Part shown: piece after piece, positions 47,909 through 58,358 of the stretch
Numbering within the stretch: the first letter of the stretch is position 1
Layout: each line of letters begins with the position of its first letter
NCBI RefSeq assembly: GCF_009870125.1
Contig: NC_046681.1
Location: 12,351,001 to 12,415,000, forward strand
Length of the DNA: 64,000 nucleotides
DNA from: Drosophila pseudoobscura
Lineage: Eukaryota; Arthropoda; Insecta; Diptera; Drosophilidae
Reading direction: 5' to 3'
The notes under the pieces: generated by a model
The model's input: only the letters and a program-made list of their open reading frames with translations
Told to the model about the DNA's origin: nothing
Database searches by the model: none
Made by a program: the position numbers and the translations under genes

Positions 47909-48245
47909 ATGAAGTTGCAGCTATTGTTTCTAGCCGTTCTTCTGTTAGCCTCTCTTCAAGCTTCGACTGGACAATGGAGGAACAGAAATTGCCAAGAACT
48001 TTGCGACGAGAGGGGTCCCAACAGCCACTGTATATATTTGGATTATTGCTGGCAGCATGTGCCCGAATGTGAAGTGAATACGATTGTATGTTTTGCTAGC
48101 AATTATAATGAGCCAGGTAAGACATAAGGCCATTCAGAGTAATACAAAATTAATCGAAATATATCTGAATCAAACAGGTTTAAAAAATAAAGAAGTTATT
48201 AAGGGCAACTGCTCAGAACACTTTGTATTGTGTGACGGCTATTAA
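47909..48245 (+). CDS. Small secreted eight-cysteine protein, copy 3 (91 aa, 2 exons)
   Basis: The CDS joins 47909-48116 and 48178-48245 with one 61-nt phase-1 intron, at the position of intron 2 in its paralogues. Intron 1 is absent: codon 10 is continuous (GCC-GTT-CTT) at the exact site where the others are split. I prefer the ATG at 47909 over the in-frame ATG at 47873 because ACCATGAAGTTGC matches the starts of copies 1 and 2 and gives a clean signal peptide (MKLQLLFLAVLLLASLQAST). Cysteines are at 28, 32, 41, 47, 54, 61, 81 and 88 (C-x3-C-x8-C-x5-C-x6-C-x6-C-x19-C-x6-C). The CW...P.C block resembles the mucin-like gene more than copies 1 and 2 do. Function unknown; secreted. Confidence 0.85.
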
Positions 48246-48314
48246 AAAAGCATTAATTCAATGATTATTATATCAATAGTCTCTATATTCCACGCTGCAA
48301 GCCGCAGCAAACTT

Positions 48315-48386
48315 GGTCACACGTAATATACCAAAAAAAAAAGTTCATCTGAACGTATTTTGGTATCCCTGCACATCTGGTCACTC
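48315..48386 (+). promoter_or_regulatory. Orphan housekeeping-type promoter motif cluster
   Basis: GGTCACAC at 48315-48322 and GGTCACTC at 48379-48386 resemble Drosophila core-promoter Motif 1 (YGGTCACACTR). AATATACCAAA near 48326 and the TTTTGGTATC near 48358 resemble Motif 6 in its two orientations. Such combinations mark TATA-less promoters. No coding exon follows on the plus strand, so the transcript, if any, is non-coding, lost, or has distant exons. Confidence 0.4.
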
Positions 48387-49863
48387 TTTTTTGCATTGAA
48401 ACTTAATTTTAATTATACAAATATAATTAAAAGTTAATAAACGAATAACCATACTTAGACTTGTTTGATTACCAGGCATCTGCTAGTCGAAACCACGATT
48501 AAATTTCGCCCAGCTCTCTCTTTCTTGTTTTTTCTGTTGTTCTTATTGCAAGTATTTCATGGCAGTGGTCGTTTACGGTTCCCCCCACCCCCCCAGTCCG
48601 TGGCCCGGACATTCTGGATATGGCCCCGACAAGCGTTCGGTTTATATTGAAAAATTTGAATGCTAGTAAAAAGTTTTAATTGTCGCCGCCATTGCTGTGT
48701 GTCACATGTTGGCCTCTGTATGGGCTTGGGTCATTTAAAAATGCCCGCCGCCACTGCCTGTTATTCTTAACAATATTTTTCAATACAATTTTCCCTTGAT
48801 TAAAATATGCATTGGACAATGTTTCCCGTTTGGTGCATTCAACTGGGGAATGCTACGGAAATGTATACCCACCACCCCCCTTAACACACACACAGAGTGC
48901 TGTGCAGAATTAAAGTGATTTTTCACTTAATTCTTGGAGAGATTTTCCAGTTGTATTTTCTTGAAGCACATGACCGCTGTGTATACGTATTTCAAAAATA
49001 AATCTGCAAGTCTCATTCCCCGGTTGCTCCGGTTCCGGTCTCATCTCATATTTCCCAAGCATTTTCGCGCCCTTTTCGTTTACTTTGTGAATTTTATAAT
49101 TTACACTTTTCTGCGCTTCTTGTGTTTCTTGTTGTTTATCTCTCGGCTCAGAAAGTTCGAACTGGCTAAAAGTTTTTAATGAGCAACGACGTTGGACGTC
49201 ATCGTTTTGGCCCTCCCCTTTCCTGACCCACTCTTGTTGGCAGTACTTTTGCCCTCCACGGCCACCTCACACCCCCACCCAAACGCACTGCTTAGGGAAA
49301 ATGCACGCGGAAAATTTGTTGCGAAAATGCAGAGTGTTTCAAGTGGAGGGACTGTAACATGGGTTGGGGAACACACAATGTGGAGGATGACAAACAATTT
49401 CCAGAGATTTAAGTTTAGCAAGATATATTTTCAATTAAATTTGTCACAATATTTGCACTAACCTTGAAATGGCGCCATTTTTATGCATGCCGCATATTCT
49501 TATAGTTTTCAAACTTAATGCACTATTATAGACTCTGATACACTTTAGTTCAATGTTTTATTCACTGTTTCACCTAAAGTTCTACAAATAACATCACTTT
49601 ACGAAATAAAACACTTATTTTTATTTTCGGCGCACGATCTGACTTTGTCGTTCGAGCTGACACTGGCCTTGTTGATCCGCCTTCACGGCGATAGAGTGCA
49701 ATACCGATAGTAGCTTGGAGATCTTTGGCGCCACTGTATACATGTATTCTTATGATATAATATGTAACCACCATAATCCGCACGAGCAATCTGCTCTGAT
49801 AATTTTAATAGAAAATATATTTACTAATAGATCAATAAAGCTCAGCTTAATGAAGCTTTTTTG

Positions 49864-49965
49864 TTATCGATATCTGATCTTGGCTAAAATCCATAACGCC
49901 TTGAGAAAATAGCCTAACGCTTTGCAGAAAACGACATACAATATCGATAGCCCGAAAACCGCCAT
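49864..49965 (-). other. DRE pair with a 33-codon hydrophobic small ORF
   Basis: TATCGATA occurs perfectly at 49865-49872 and 49942-49949. Between and around them a minus-strand frame of 33 codons begins MAVFGLSILYVVFCKALGYF and ends at the TAA at 49864-49866; it is mostly hydrophobic with a basic end, like a single-pass membrane micropeptide. The ATG context (aaaATGG) is acceptable. It is equally likely to be a promoter region with a chance ORF. Confidence 0.25.
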
Positions 49966-51554
49966 TTTATTTGTTTACAAATGCAAAACAATTCGATGTT
50001 TGATTTTAAAACCAATTGGGGCTATTTAAAACAATAAGTAAATGAACATACAATCATTAGGTGGTGCTGCCTTGCAACTCTGTGGCCAGCCTCTTGGTGC
50101 CCCCTGTGTCTGTGGGTGTTGCATGTTAATCACTTAAAGGATGTGTGGCCGCCCAGTCTGCATCCATCTGGCTGCCGCGCTGCCGAGCCATGTGCATTCA
50201 ATTCCAACTGCAGGTCAAGTGGCCGCCAAAGCAAAAGCCGCAACGTGAGAATCCGAACTAAACGAAATCCCTCTCTCTCTTCATTTCTGCTGCTCTTTTT
50301 AGCACACTTGGAGCTGCGTCTGCGCCGGGTGTTGGTACTGGGAGTGGGTGGAACCTCTGGATGCCGGGTTTTACTAAAACTTTGTGCCTTACCTAGCATG
50401 GCCCGTCCGTATTCTTCGTTTGGCTAGAATTTGCGGCATTTGTTCAAGGTGGCAGCCGCGTCGTCTTTGTTCGCTTGGAGCATGCAAATCTGTCAACAAA
50501 TTGGCGGCGATTAGGCGTCACTACCCACCACCAGGAGGAGTAGGAGAGCCTCCCTCGTGGGAATCATATGCCGCCTAGAGATAGAAATGCCGGCCAGTTT
50601 GTCGGTCAACAATTTAGACATAATTTGAAAGCGTCGCCCCGTTTCAGTCCACACGCAAAGCGTGGTCCTCGCTTACGCAATGGCCACATGTCAAATTATG
50701 CATAATGGGAGCGCCAGCAGTGGAGTGAAGTGGAATGGAGCCAGGTGGTTTGGGCAGGAGGTGGGCTCAGGTAAGCCGATGGATAGATTTTTTGGGGGAG
50801 TATGAGGATGTGGCTGCCTCAGGGCAGTCCCCTATAAATTGGCATTAGTTCTGGGTTCGGTGGCCATTTTTGTGTGCAATGCCGGTGGCGGATGGTGGCG
50901 GGCGGGTTGCGGGCACCGACGAGCACCGAACGGCAGCTTAATAACTTTTATGCGTGTTTGCATATCGCTCATGCATCGAATTTGATGGAAAATACATACA
51001 TGAAAAACTCTTCCGGCCAATGCACCATGGGGAGCGATGAAAAATTGTTGTGAACAAAAAACGCCGTAGAGATTGGCCCAGTGTATGGGGAAATTCGATT
51101 AAAAAATTGTACATACAAATGGTTTTAGCGTTAGAGGGGTTTTACCGAGTTAAATGAATTGAGATCGAGTTGATTAGAATCCTCTACGAGTGGGGCTACA
51201 CACAATCACTTTGATGACAATACCAGGAGATGGTTAATGGGTTACATTTATGTTTAAATCACCTAAGTATTATTCTAGATAAACCCACGCCCAGATGGCA
51301 CCCAACGCAAGGCTGAAAAATGTCCCCTGTTCCACATTATGCACGAGATTCATCAACACCCAACGACCAGCCCCACTGTAAACCAGCTTTTGATGAACTG
51401 CTACTGATGATGGGTAATATGTAAAGCAAAAGCAGACACAAACATGTAATTTTGTTTATAGTTTATAGTGGATTTGTGTTCTAGTCTCCAGCCAGACACT
51501 CATTACATATAATATATATGGATGGGTAAGTGTGTGTGCGTCTTAACAAATACA

Positions 51555-51560
51555 TTTAAT
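51555..51560 (-). promoter_or_regulatory. Possible poly(A) signal ATTAAA of the zinc transporter
   Basis: ATTAAA on the minus strand lies 52 bases past the stop codon at 51612-51614. No AATAAA is closer. It is the common one-base variant and is plausibly placed. Confidence 0.4.
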
Positions 51561-51611
51561 ATATATATTCAACATTATATATTTCAGTTGTTTGGATTTT
51601 GTTGGGATCCT

Positions 51612-51757
51612 CTACTTTTGTGGGACATTGCACTGCATGCAGCTCTCCATCTGGGCCGTATAATCCTCAATTTGTATGGTCGTCTCAAAGAAGTTGTAGC
51701 GCAAGTGCACTGCCGAAGTGGCTGCATCCAGTATCTGCTTTGGATTGGCATTAGAAG
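51612..51757 (-). CDS. ZnT-family zinc transporter, last coding exon
   Basis: The acceptor ACAAACAG precedes 51757; the exon completes a split Ala codon and then encodes SNANPKQILDAATSAVHLRY, followed by a segment containing FFETTIQIEDY and ending in MESCMQCNVPQK and TAG at 51612-51614. FETTIQIE and a closing CxxC-like pair (SCMQC) are hallmarks of the cytosolic C-terminal domain of SLC30A2/3/4/8-type vesicular transporters, where the domain dimerises and binds Zn. It is 47 residues long, phase-matched with the exon at 52222-52369. Confidence 0.92.
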
Positions 51758-52221
51758 CTGTTTGTGTGTGTGCGGGAAGAAGAAGGAAACGATTAAGCGG
51801 TATCAGCGTAGATGATAACATTAATGGAAGGAGAAGGGAGGAGGGAGGAGTGCAGAACCCCTCTGTTCAGTTTCTCTCTTTCGAAATTGTCCACGCTTAA
51901 AAAGCCATTTCAAAAATAATTAAGCTAATTGCGCACTGACTGCCCATGGACAGGGAGCAGTACCAGGCAGCCGCAGCAGCAGCAGCAGGAAGGACTGCCA
52001 CCAGCATTGGACTGGAGTGGAGTGGAGGAAAAGCAGCTTAAAACAACAACAAATCCATTGGGATAATTACCATACCCAAAGCGCGCTTGGTTGTGGGTCG
52101 ACGGGGGCCATGGACAAACACATGTATCAGCAAGCTTTTTGGCCTGTTTCGAGGCATGGACATGGGCTCCCACACACACACACACACACGGAAGGACGAA
52201 CACCCTGGGGCTGCTACTCAC
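51758..52221 (-). other. Intron of the zinc transporter, 464 nt
   Basis: Donor GTGAGT at 52221-52216 and acceptor CAG at 51760-51758. The interior holds a (CA)n run at 52171-52189 and CAG repeats near 51970-51988. No gene inside. Confidence 0.85.
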
Positions 52222-52369
52222 CAATGGCCAAATGCGCAGATAGCGCCACTTTATTAATGCTCAGCGCCCAGATGCGCAAATTGTGGACCCGCTCAACGCC
52301 CTCGATGCCTTGGAAAATCTGCAGTACTTCGGTATAATGCATATAGTTGGGTGTACCCTCCATCAGTAC
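52222..52369 (-). CDS. ZnT-family zinc transporter, third visible coding exon
   Basis: 148 nt between acceptor TTGCAG and donor GTGAGT. It encodes VLMEGTPNYMHYTEVLQIFQ, then GIEGVERVHNLRIWALSINK and VALSAHLAI. LMEGTP is the start of the C-terminal cytosolic domain of ZnT proteins, and VHNLRIWALS followed by ALSAHLA is the conserved beta-strand region (HDLHIWSLT...LSAHL in relatives). It joins upstream in phase 0 and downstream in phase 1. Confidence 0.95.
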
Positions 52370-52834
52370 CTGCAAAAAAAAAAAAGAAAGCAACGAATAT
52401 ATACGATTACTTATATGCTTTTGCCCAGCCATTTAACATTCGCTTTTTGTTTGTTGTTGTTAAATGAACTTAAATCCTTGATAATTGTTCCTATTCAACG
52501 TTTTAAAACTGATTCAAATAACAATATCTATCAAATTATTGGATTCAATTATGGGTAGTCAATTCATTCAATGAATGAGTGAAATTTTAAATGATATTAT
52601 TATTGAATTCATGTTTGAATGTACTTGTTTCTGTTGTTTTTTGATGGATGATTCAAGTCACGAAAACGTATTTTCGCCATTTCCAATATGGTGTGTGTGA
52701 AAAGAGCATTTAAAATTGTATTTAAATGAGATTCAAAGTTTAAACTGTTTAAATGATTTTAAGCTACATTTTAAGGATTAATTTTGTAATGGTTTAAGCG
52801 AGAGTTTACTAATCGCGCTGTCTGTCTCACTTAC
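52370..52834 (-). other. Intron of the zinc transporter, 465 nt
   Basis: Donor GTAAGT at 52834-52829; acceptor at the end of a poly-pyrimidine run (T12 GCAG on the minus strand). AT-rich interior, no gene inside. Confidence 0.85.
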
Positions 52835-53369
52835 CAGGAGGGCATCCTTCATGATCGTGAACGTGGTGAAGAGCACAATGATGGAGAACACAAATGTGCA
52901 AATGGGATCAACGATGGAGTACTCTGGCCAAAAGTAGATCACGAGAGCAGCAACGAACACACCAACACTCTGGATGACATCGCCAATCACATGGATCAGG
53001 GCGGCCCGGACATTCATGTTGACGGCCTCACGACCCGTCGACCCGCCATGATGATGGGCACCCGGCGCCGTCTCGGCCAGCACGGCCGCAATTTCCAAAT
53101 CCAGCGTCGGATCCACCAACTTGGCATTCTGATAGGAGTAGGTCGGCAGTCCGCTGCCCGGCAACTCAGCATCCTCGGGGGCAAAGGCCACGCCGCCCTC
53201 AATCCGCTCTGTGGGCGATGCAGCGCACGGCGTGGATGTGGCATGAGCATGGGACGGCAAGCGGGCCGTTGTGTTTGACTTCTTCGTCTTCTTGGATTTG
53301 CCGCCATGGCTATGGCCCTGACCGCCGCCCAAGCCATGCGAGTGCCCATGCTGCAGTTGTACGCCCATT
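52835..53369 (-). CDS. ZnT-family zinc transporter, His-rich loop and TM5-TM6 exon
   Basis: 535 nt between acceptor GTCTAG and donor GTAAGT. It opens MGVQLQHGHSHGLGGGQGHS, the cytosolic His-rich loop between TM4 and TM5, with a second His cluster (GAHHHGG) about 115 residues on; the loop is long, rich in Ser, Pro and Lys. Then come ALIHVIGDVIQSVGVFVAAL (TM5, with the HxxxD zinc site His-Val-Ile-Gly-Asp) and IVDPICTFVFSIIVLFTTFT (TM6, also with the Asp-Pro), ending KDALL. CDF transporters exchange Zn2+ for protons, moving zinc out of the cytosol into vesicles or out of the cell. The closest type is SLC30A2/3/4/8, represented in D. melanogaster by ZnT35C and ZnT41F; I cannot choose between them. 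Confidence 0.95.
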
Positions 53370-56177
53370 CTAGACGGCAAAGAAATTGAAAACGTTATCA
53401 CAAATATTTAATATACTTGAAAATGTAGCAAGAGCTATGTGGCGTGCCCTCACCGCCTCACCGCCTCTGCGCATCCACTGTCTGGGCCACGTTAGCCAGG
53501 CCACAGTACGAAAACAAAAACGCATCCCAAAAAGTGGGATTCTTCCTCCTTTTTTTTCGTTTTGTGTGTGTGTTCGTTTGGTGGCACAAAATGGTGTGGC
53601 GGACGAGACGGTATGCGGGCAACGCTATTGCATTGTTTCGTATTTTATTTCAGAATTTTAATGCACCAACAACACTACCACAAGCGGGCAAACACACAGG
53701 TCACGCACTGTGGGGCCAAAGTGGAGGGAAAAAGTTTCACATTTAAAAGAGTTGCAGAATTTAAACAAAGAAGTATAAAGAACTAATTTATGAAACATTT
53801 TAAGCAACTAATTCCCAAATTCAAGTGTAAAATAAACATTTTGTAAATTTCTGATTGCAAGAAATATTTAAAGAAATTGTGAAATGTGCCACGAATGCGG
53901 AGTCTATAACCAAAGGATGTTTCCTGTTTAGGGCAGGGAAATTCCTCGTAGCCGGCAGTGCTTTTGTTCAGTTATTGCATTGGAATTGTTTTTGTGTGGA
54001 AAAATGTGTGAATGTTGGAATTTTCCGTAGAGTTAATTTTAAATTTTCAGTTGTATTTTCTAGATAATAAACTAGTGTTTTATATTACGATCTAATAATG
54101 TAAAAAATTCAAAAAATATATTTACATTTATGTAGTAATAAATTGTAATCATTTTACTGAGTTTTTAGTTAAAAAACTTTTAAATTTGTCTAGCAAAAAA
54201 TACCATACTTTTATTTTTAAAAAGAGGCAATAGAATAAACCCAATAAGAACTGATATTTGCACACTTTGCTCTCTATAAAAATATATGTGGAGATATTTT
54301 TCAACCACTTAAACTTTAACTAAATTTACGAGCAATATCCATAAATCAATTACATTTTTCTTTTCAAAAATAAATGACTCCATCACACTGTACCCCTCCC
54401 CCCCACATCTCTCTCCTTCGGCCAGTCCCGGGAACCACCTTCTCTGACAACTCCCTAGAACCTTGTCCCGTTCCCCATTATAGGTTCAGTTTTCAATGTT
54501 TTGCTGTTCTGTGTACCGGAAGGTGTGTGCGAGTCGCCGTCCGCCCCTCCATCCTCCGCCGGGTGACCGTGCCGAAAATCGAGGCCCATTCTGGTGGGGG
54601 GGCTGGTGCTGCTCCAGTTCCAGAGTACGTCCGGATGCATTGCCGCATGCAAATACAAATGTATTGTCGAAAATGGCAACCGGTTGACTAGTCTCCACTG
54701 TACTCCCATCAAGCCCGTCCAGTACGTCCCCCCCCAGTATCCTCCCTTGTTCGTCCGTCCTCACACAGCATGCATCAGGCAGTTAATAGCTCGGCACATT
54801 GACTTTTTATTCATTTTAAATGCTCCGACATTGAAGATTTATGGGTTTTCTATTTGGGAGGAAAAAGGCCATGGTCGGGCCAACCGACATACCAAAACGG
54901 ACACTGCGGACAGCGGACAGAGCCGATTTCTGGCTATGGCTATGGCTATGGCTATATGGCTCCACTCTTGTCCGCCGGCTGCACTTAGCCGGCTTTTTCG
55001 GGGAAAACAATGCACTGTGCCGGGGCATCAATAAATAAACTCGCATAAATTACGCACAAGCCCATTGGCAGGTCCAAACACAAAGCACAAAGTGAACAGT
55101 CACGGAGCAGCAGCAGCAGCAGACGACTCTGTGAGAGAATCCGAGTATGGAATGGGCTGGGATGGGCGGGAGGCGGCAAACAAACCGCAGACCGAACTCC
55201 AACCAACCCCTCCCCACCCCCCACCCGAAAATCCCATTCAAACCCTGCGACGACGATGTCGATTTGCGGCTAATTGACGTAACGTCAATTGTTGACTCAA
55301 AGACAATTTGATGCTCTTAAAAAGATATCACGTAGCGCGGGAGGGCCCATACTCGTACTCGTAAAAGTTCATTAGGTTGGATGGAGGGGGCTACGAAAAC
55401 TGGGTTGATGTACGACCCCAAATGAGAGCGAACTTCGGCGCAGACAAATGAAAACATTTGGAACTGCAAAATTAAATTTAACAGGAAATGGAATGCAAAA
55501 AGTGGAAGTGGAAGGGACACAAAGGTTTTAATTGAATCGGTACCCCCATAAGAATCTCAATCTGTGGAATTTTGGGTTTACTAAAGAAATCCTTACCGAA
55601 GAAATAAAGTAATATGTATTCTTTTACGATTAAAATTGCAATTCAAGTGCCACCCATAATTCCTGAATAAAGGACAATCCATTCACCACGGTAAGTCTCC
55701 CACTCTCTCTCTCTCTCTCTCTCTCATAAGCAATTTGTCTAAAGAGTCCTAACGATTTCTTCCACTTAGACCTCCTCTTGGAATCTTCTTTCTTGCAGTT
55801 AATTTCAAAAAAAGTTTTTGAGAAGTTTTCAGCCCTTTACTCACCCGTATGTTGGGGGGATAGGGAGGGAGAGGAGGCGCTGTCTTAGACAGACCACGAA
55901 CAAAATAAATAACAACACCCGGTTGTAAAATGCGCGTTAAGATGAGCGCAATAAACGTGTCCCCTTGTCGTTATCCCTGTGTCTTGGTCTTGGTTCTGGT
56001 TCTCCTGGTTCTGCTGCTCGTCCTCGACAGCTTAACGAGCTGCTCATCCGGGTGACACCCAGGACTGGGGGATAGAGCCAGAACCCAGAGCTCTGTGCAC
56101 ATTCCCGACATGCCCCGAGACATCCTGGAGCCGGGCGGCAAATCCCGGCAACAGTCACATACGATCCCAACCGAGAC

Positions 56178-56214
56178 CAGACCAGACCAGACCAGACCAG
56201 ACCAGACCAGAGAC
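56178..56214. repeat. (GACCA)n pentamer microsatellite, about 7 units
   Basis: GACCAGACCA register from 56178 to 56214 within the large intron. Confidence 0.9.
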
Positions 56215-58200
56215 CAACACACAGGAGCCCAAGGAAAGGAAAGCCAAGGCGAGTTGAGTCAAGATATGCGCTAATATTTATGTTCCTGTCAATTAAATCA
56301 GGACATGGCGTATACGCCACGTTGCCAGCCAGTGAGCCAGGCAGCCAGGCAGCCAGCAAGCCAGCAATGGAGCCCGTCCCGTCCGTGGGTCATGGCTGGT
56401 GTTGTCATGGCTGCTGTCGTTTGTTGGCCACTAACGAGGCGAGTAAAGATGCCGCAAAATCAAGGGAAATGCTTCATTGCGCGCTACAAATTACAGCGAC
56501 ACAGTTGGAACAACAATGCCATGGGTTAGCACTGGCTGGGGGCAAGCCCTCCAATGGCTGGGGTGGGCTGGCGGACGGGACCCTGATGTTGGGGGCATGT
56601 CGCTCGCATTGGCATTTTTTGCGCTCCAGGACACACACACACACGCTGGCAGGGGCACAGAAAGATAGAGAGAGGGAGAAAGACAGAGAGGGGGAGAGAA
56701 GTGGCCCGGTAATGCCTCGGCAATCGGATGTTCAAAGTCAAAAAGCGTATGTGCTTCGCATTGAATCCCTCGCATCACAGGAGGAGCACCACCACTGACC
56801 ACGGAGCCAGGGCGAGCCTGCAACTGGAGATGGAGACTCGGAGCATCGGAGCATCGGAGCTGAAGCTAAAAGCTGGCTCTGGCTCTTGGAGCTCTGGTGC
56901 TGTGTACAATTTATTTAGTGGCCCATCAACGCGTTGCCTCGCGTCTTCCCCATCTTCATCATCGTTTATATTTCTTCTTTCTTGTTTTTTCCACCATTTT
57001 GCTGTAGTTTTTTTTCTTGTGGGTTTGACAAATTATGGCCACATTTGGCCTGGTAGCTTCTCTTTCGAGAGAGAGAGAGCCAAGCAGCCTGGGAGACCAT
57101 CACAGCGAGGTCTTAAGAAATTGAAAATGAAATTGAGTTGTCAGGCTAACAAGCTTTTGGCCAGCCTTGGTCTCAAGTGGCTGACTGGCTGGCTGGACAC
57201 GAAAGTGGAGAATGGAGAGTGGAGTGTGGTGTGGTGTGTGGAGTGGAGTGGAGTAGAGGCTCAATATTCACATAGGAAATACACTAAGCTAAGCATATAC
57301 AATAAATGGCATAGCATTTATGAGTAGTGAAGGCACATAATGGGGAATCTTTAAAGAGAATACGGAAAATACATTTTTTTGGTATCCTTTAAGCATCCTA
57401 CTCTAGATTCAGTAAAGTCTCTTGAAATAAGGGGACTTTTAAAACTGAATCTAATCTCGATTACATTTTAAACGCTTTCAATTATGTATTCTATTGTAAT
57501 AATCGATTGAAAATAGACTTAAATTCTACGCTACATCCAGAGAAAAATTACTTTATAGAAAGAAACACACATATTTCAATTAAATATAAGATTTTTAAAT
57601 GCAAACATTTTTTTAGTAATATTCATTTTTGCCTTAAACATAAATATATTAAAAAGTCATATTAATACGCCCAAAATTAAACAAAATAAAAAACTTTAAA
57701 ATAAATATAATATAATAAATAAATAAAAATAAAATAAATATATATAATAATAAATAATATAATAAATATATTTAATTTAGAATTTAGAAATTTTAAAAAA
57801 GTATTTAATCAAAATCGGAAAATATTTTTTTTTAATAAAAAACTTTTCTTTGTACAGTTTTAACTCTTGTGGAAAAACTATTGGTATGCATTAAAATATT
57901 AAAATATTTTTTCTTTGGGTGTACATTGCCCCTCAGTTTTTCACATTGTTTGACTGTTTTTCGGTCCAACATTTTTTAGCCCCCCGGTTCGCAATGCTAT
58001 TTTTAGATTCCAACACAAGAACAAGAACCTTTGGACCAAAAATGTATTTGATTACTTTACCGAAAAATTCGGAGCAAAGCATTCATCCGTCCAAAAACCT
58101 AACCTGCCATTCTCCCATTCTCATGCCCATTCCCATTGCCAGCAGCACCTTCCTGGGGCACACTCTGGTTGTAATTGCTTTAGCACCTCTTTACCCTCAC

Positions 58201-58358
58201 TCTTCCCCTCACTAAGCACCGCCTGCCAACCTTCTTCCCCTCACTAAGCACCGCCTGCCTGCCTTCTTCCCCTCACTAGGCACCGCCTGCCTGCCTTCTT
58301 CCCCTCACTAAGCACCGCCTGCCGGCCTTCCTCCCCTCACTAAGCACCGCCTGCCTCC
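58201..58358. repeat. 32-bp minisatellite, 5 units
   Basis: Unit TCTTCCCCTCACTAAGCACC plus GCCTGCCTGCCT recurs in exact 32-bp register at 58201, 58233, 58265, 58297 and 58329 with few substitutions. It is pyrimidine-rich and lies inside the zinc-transporter intron. Confidence 0.92.

Larger units (their letters stand above)
48390..51611. other. Non-coding DNA between the secreted cluster and the zinc transporter
   Basis: Contains the orphan motif cluster at its left end and a second site at 49864-49965 with two TATCGATA elements. The short segment 49621-49743 is open in three frames on its two strands (for example a 40-codon minus-strand frame starting MYTVAPKISKLLSVLHSIAV), which may be a small gene or relic. 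Otherwise nothing coding is supported. GC-rich patches lie at 50100-50580 and 50860-50940. Confidence 0.4.

Noticed and set aside
56728..57327. 199-codon plus-strand frame inside the transporter intron as a nested gene
   Set aside because: No domain, Ser-rich chance composition, and repeats (GGAGTGGAGTG) at its end.
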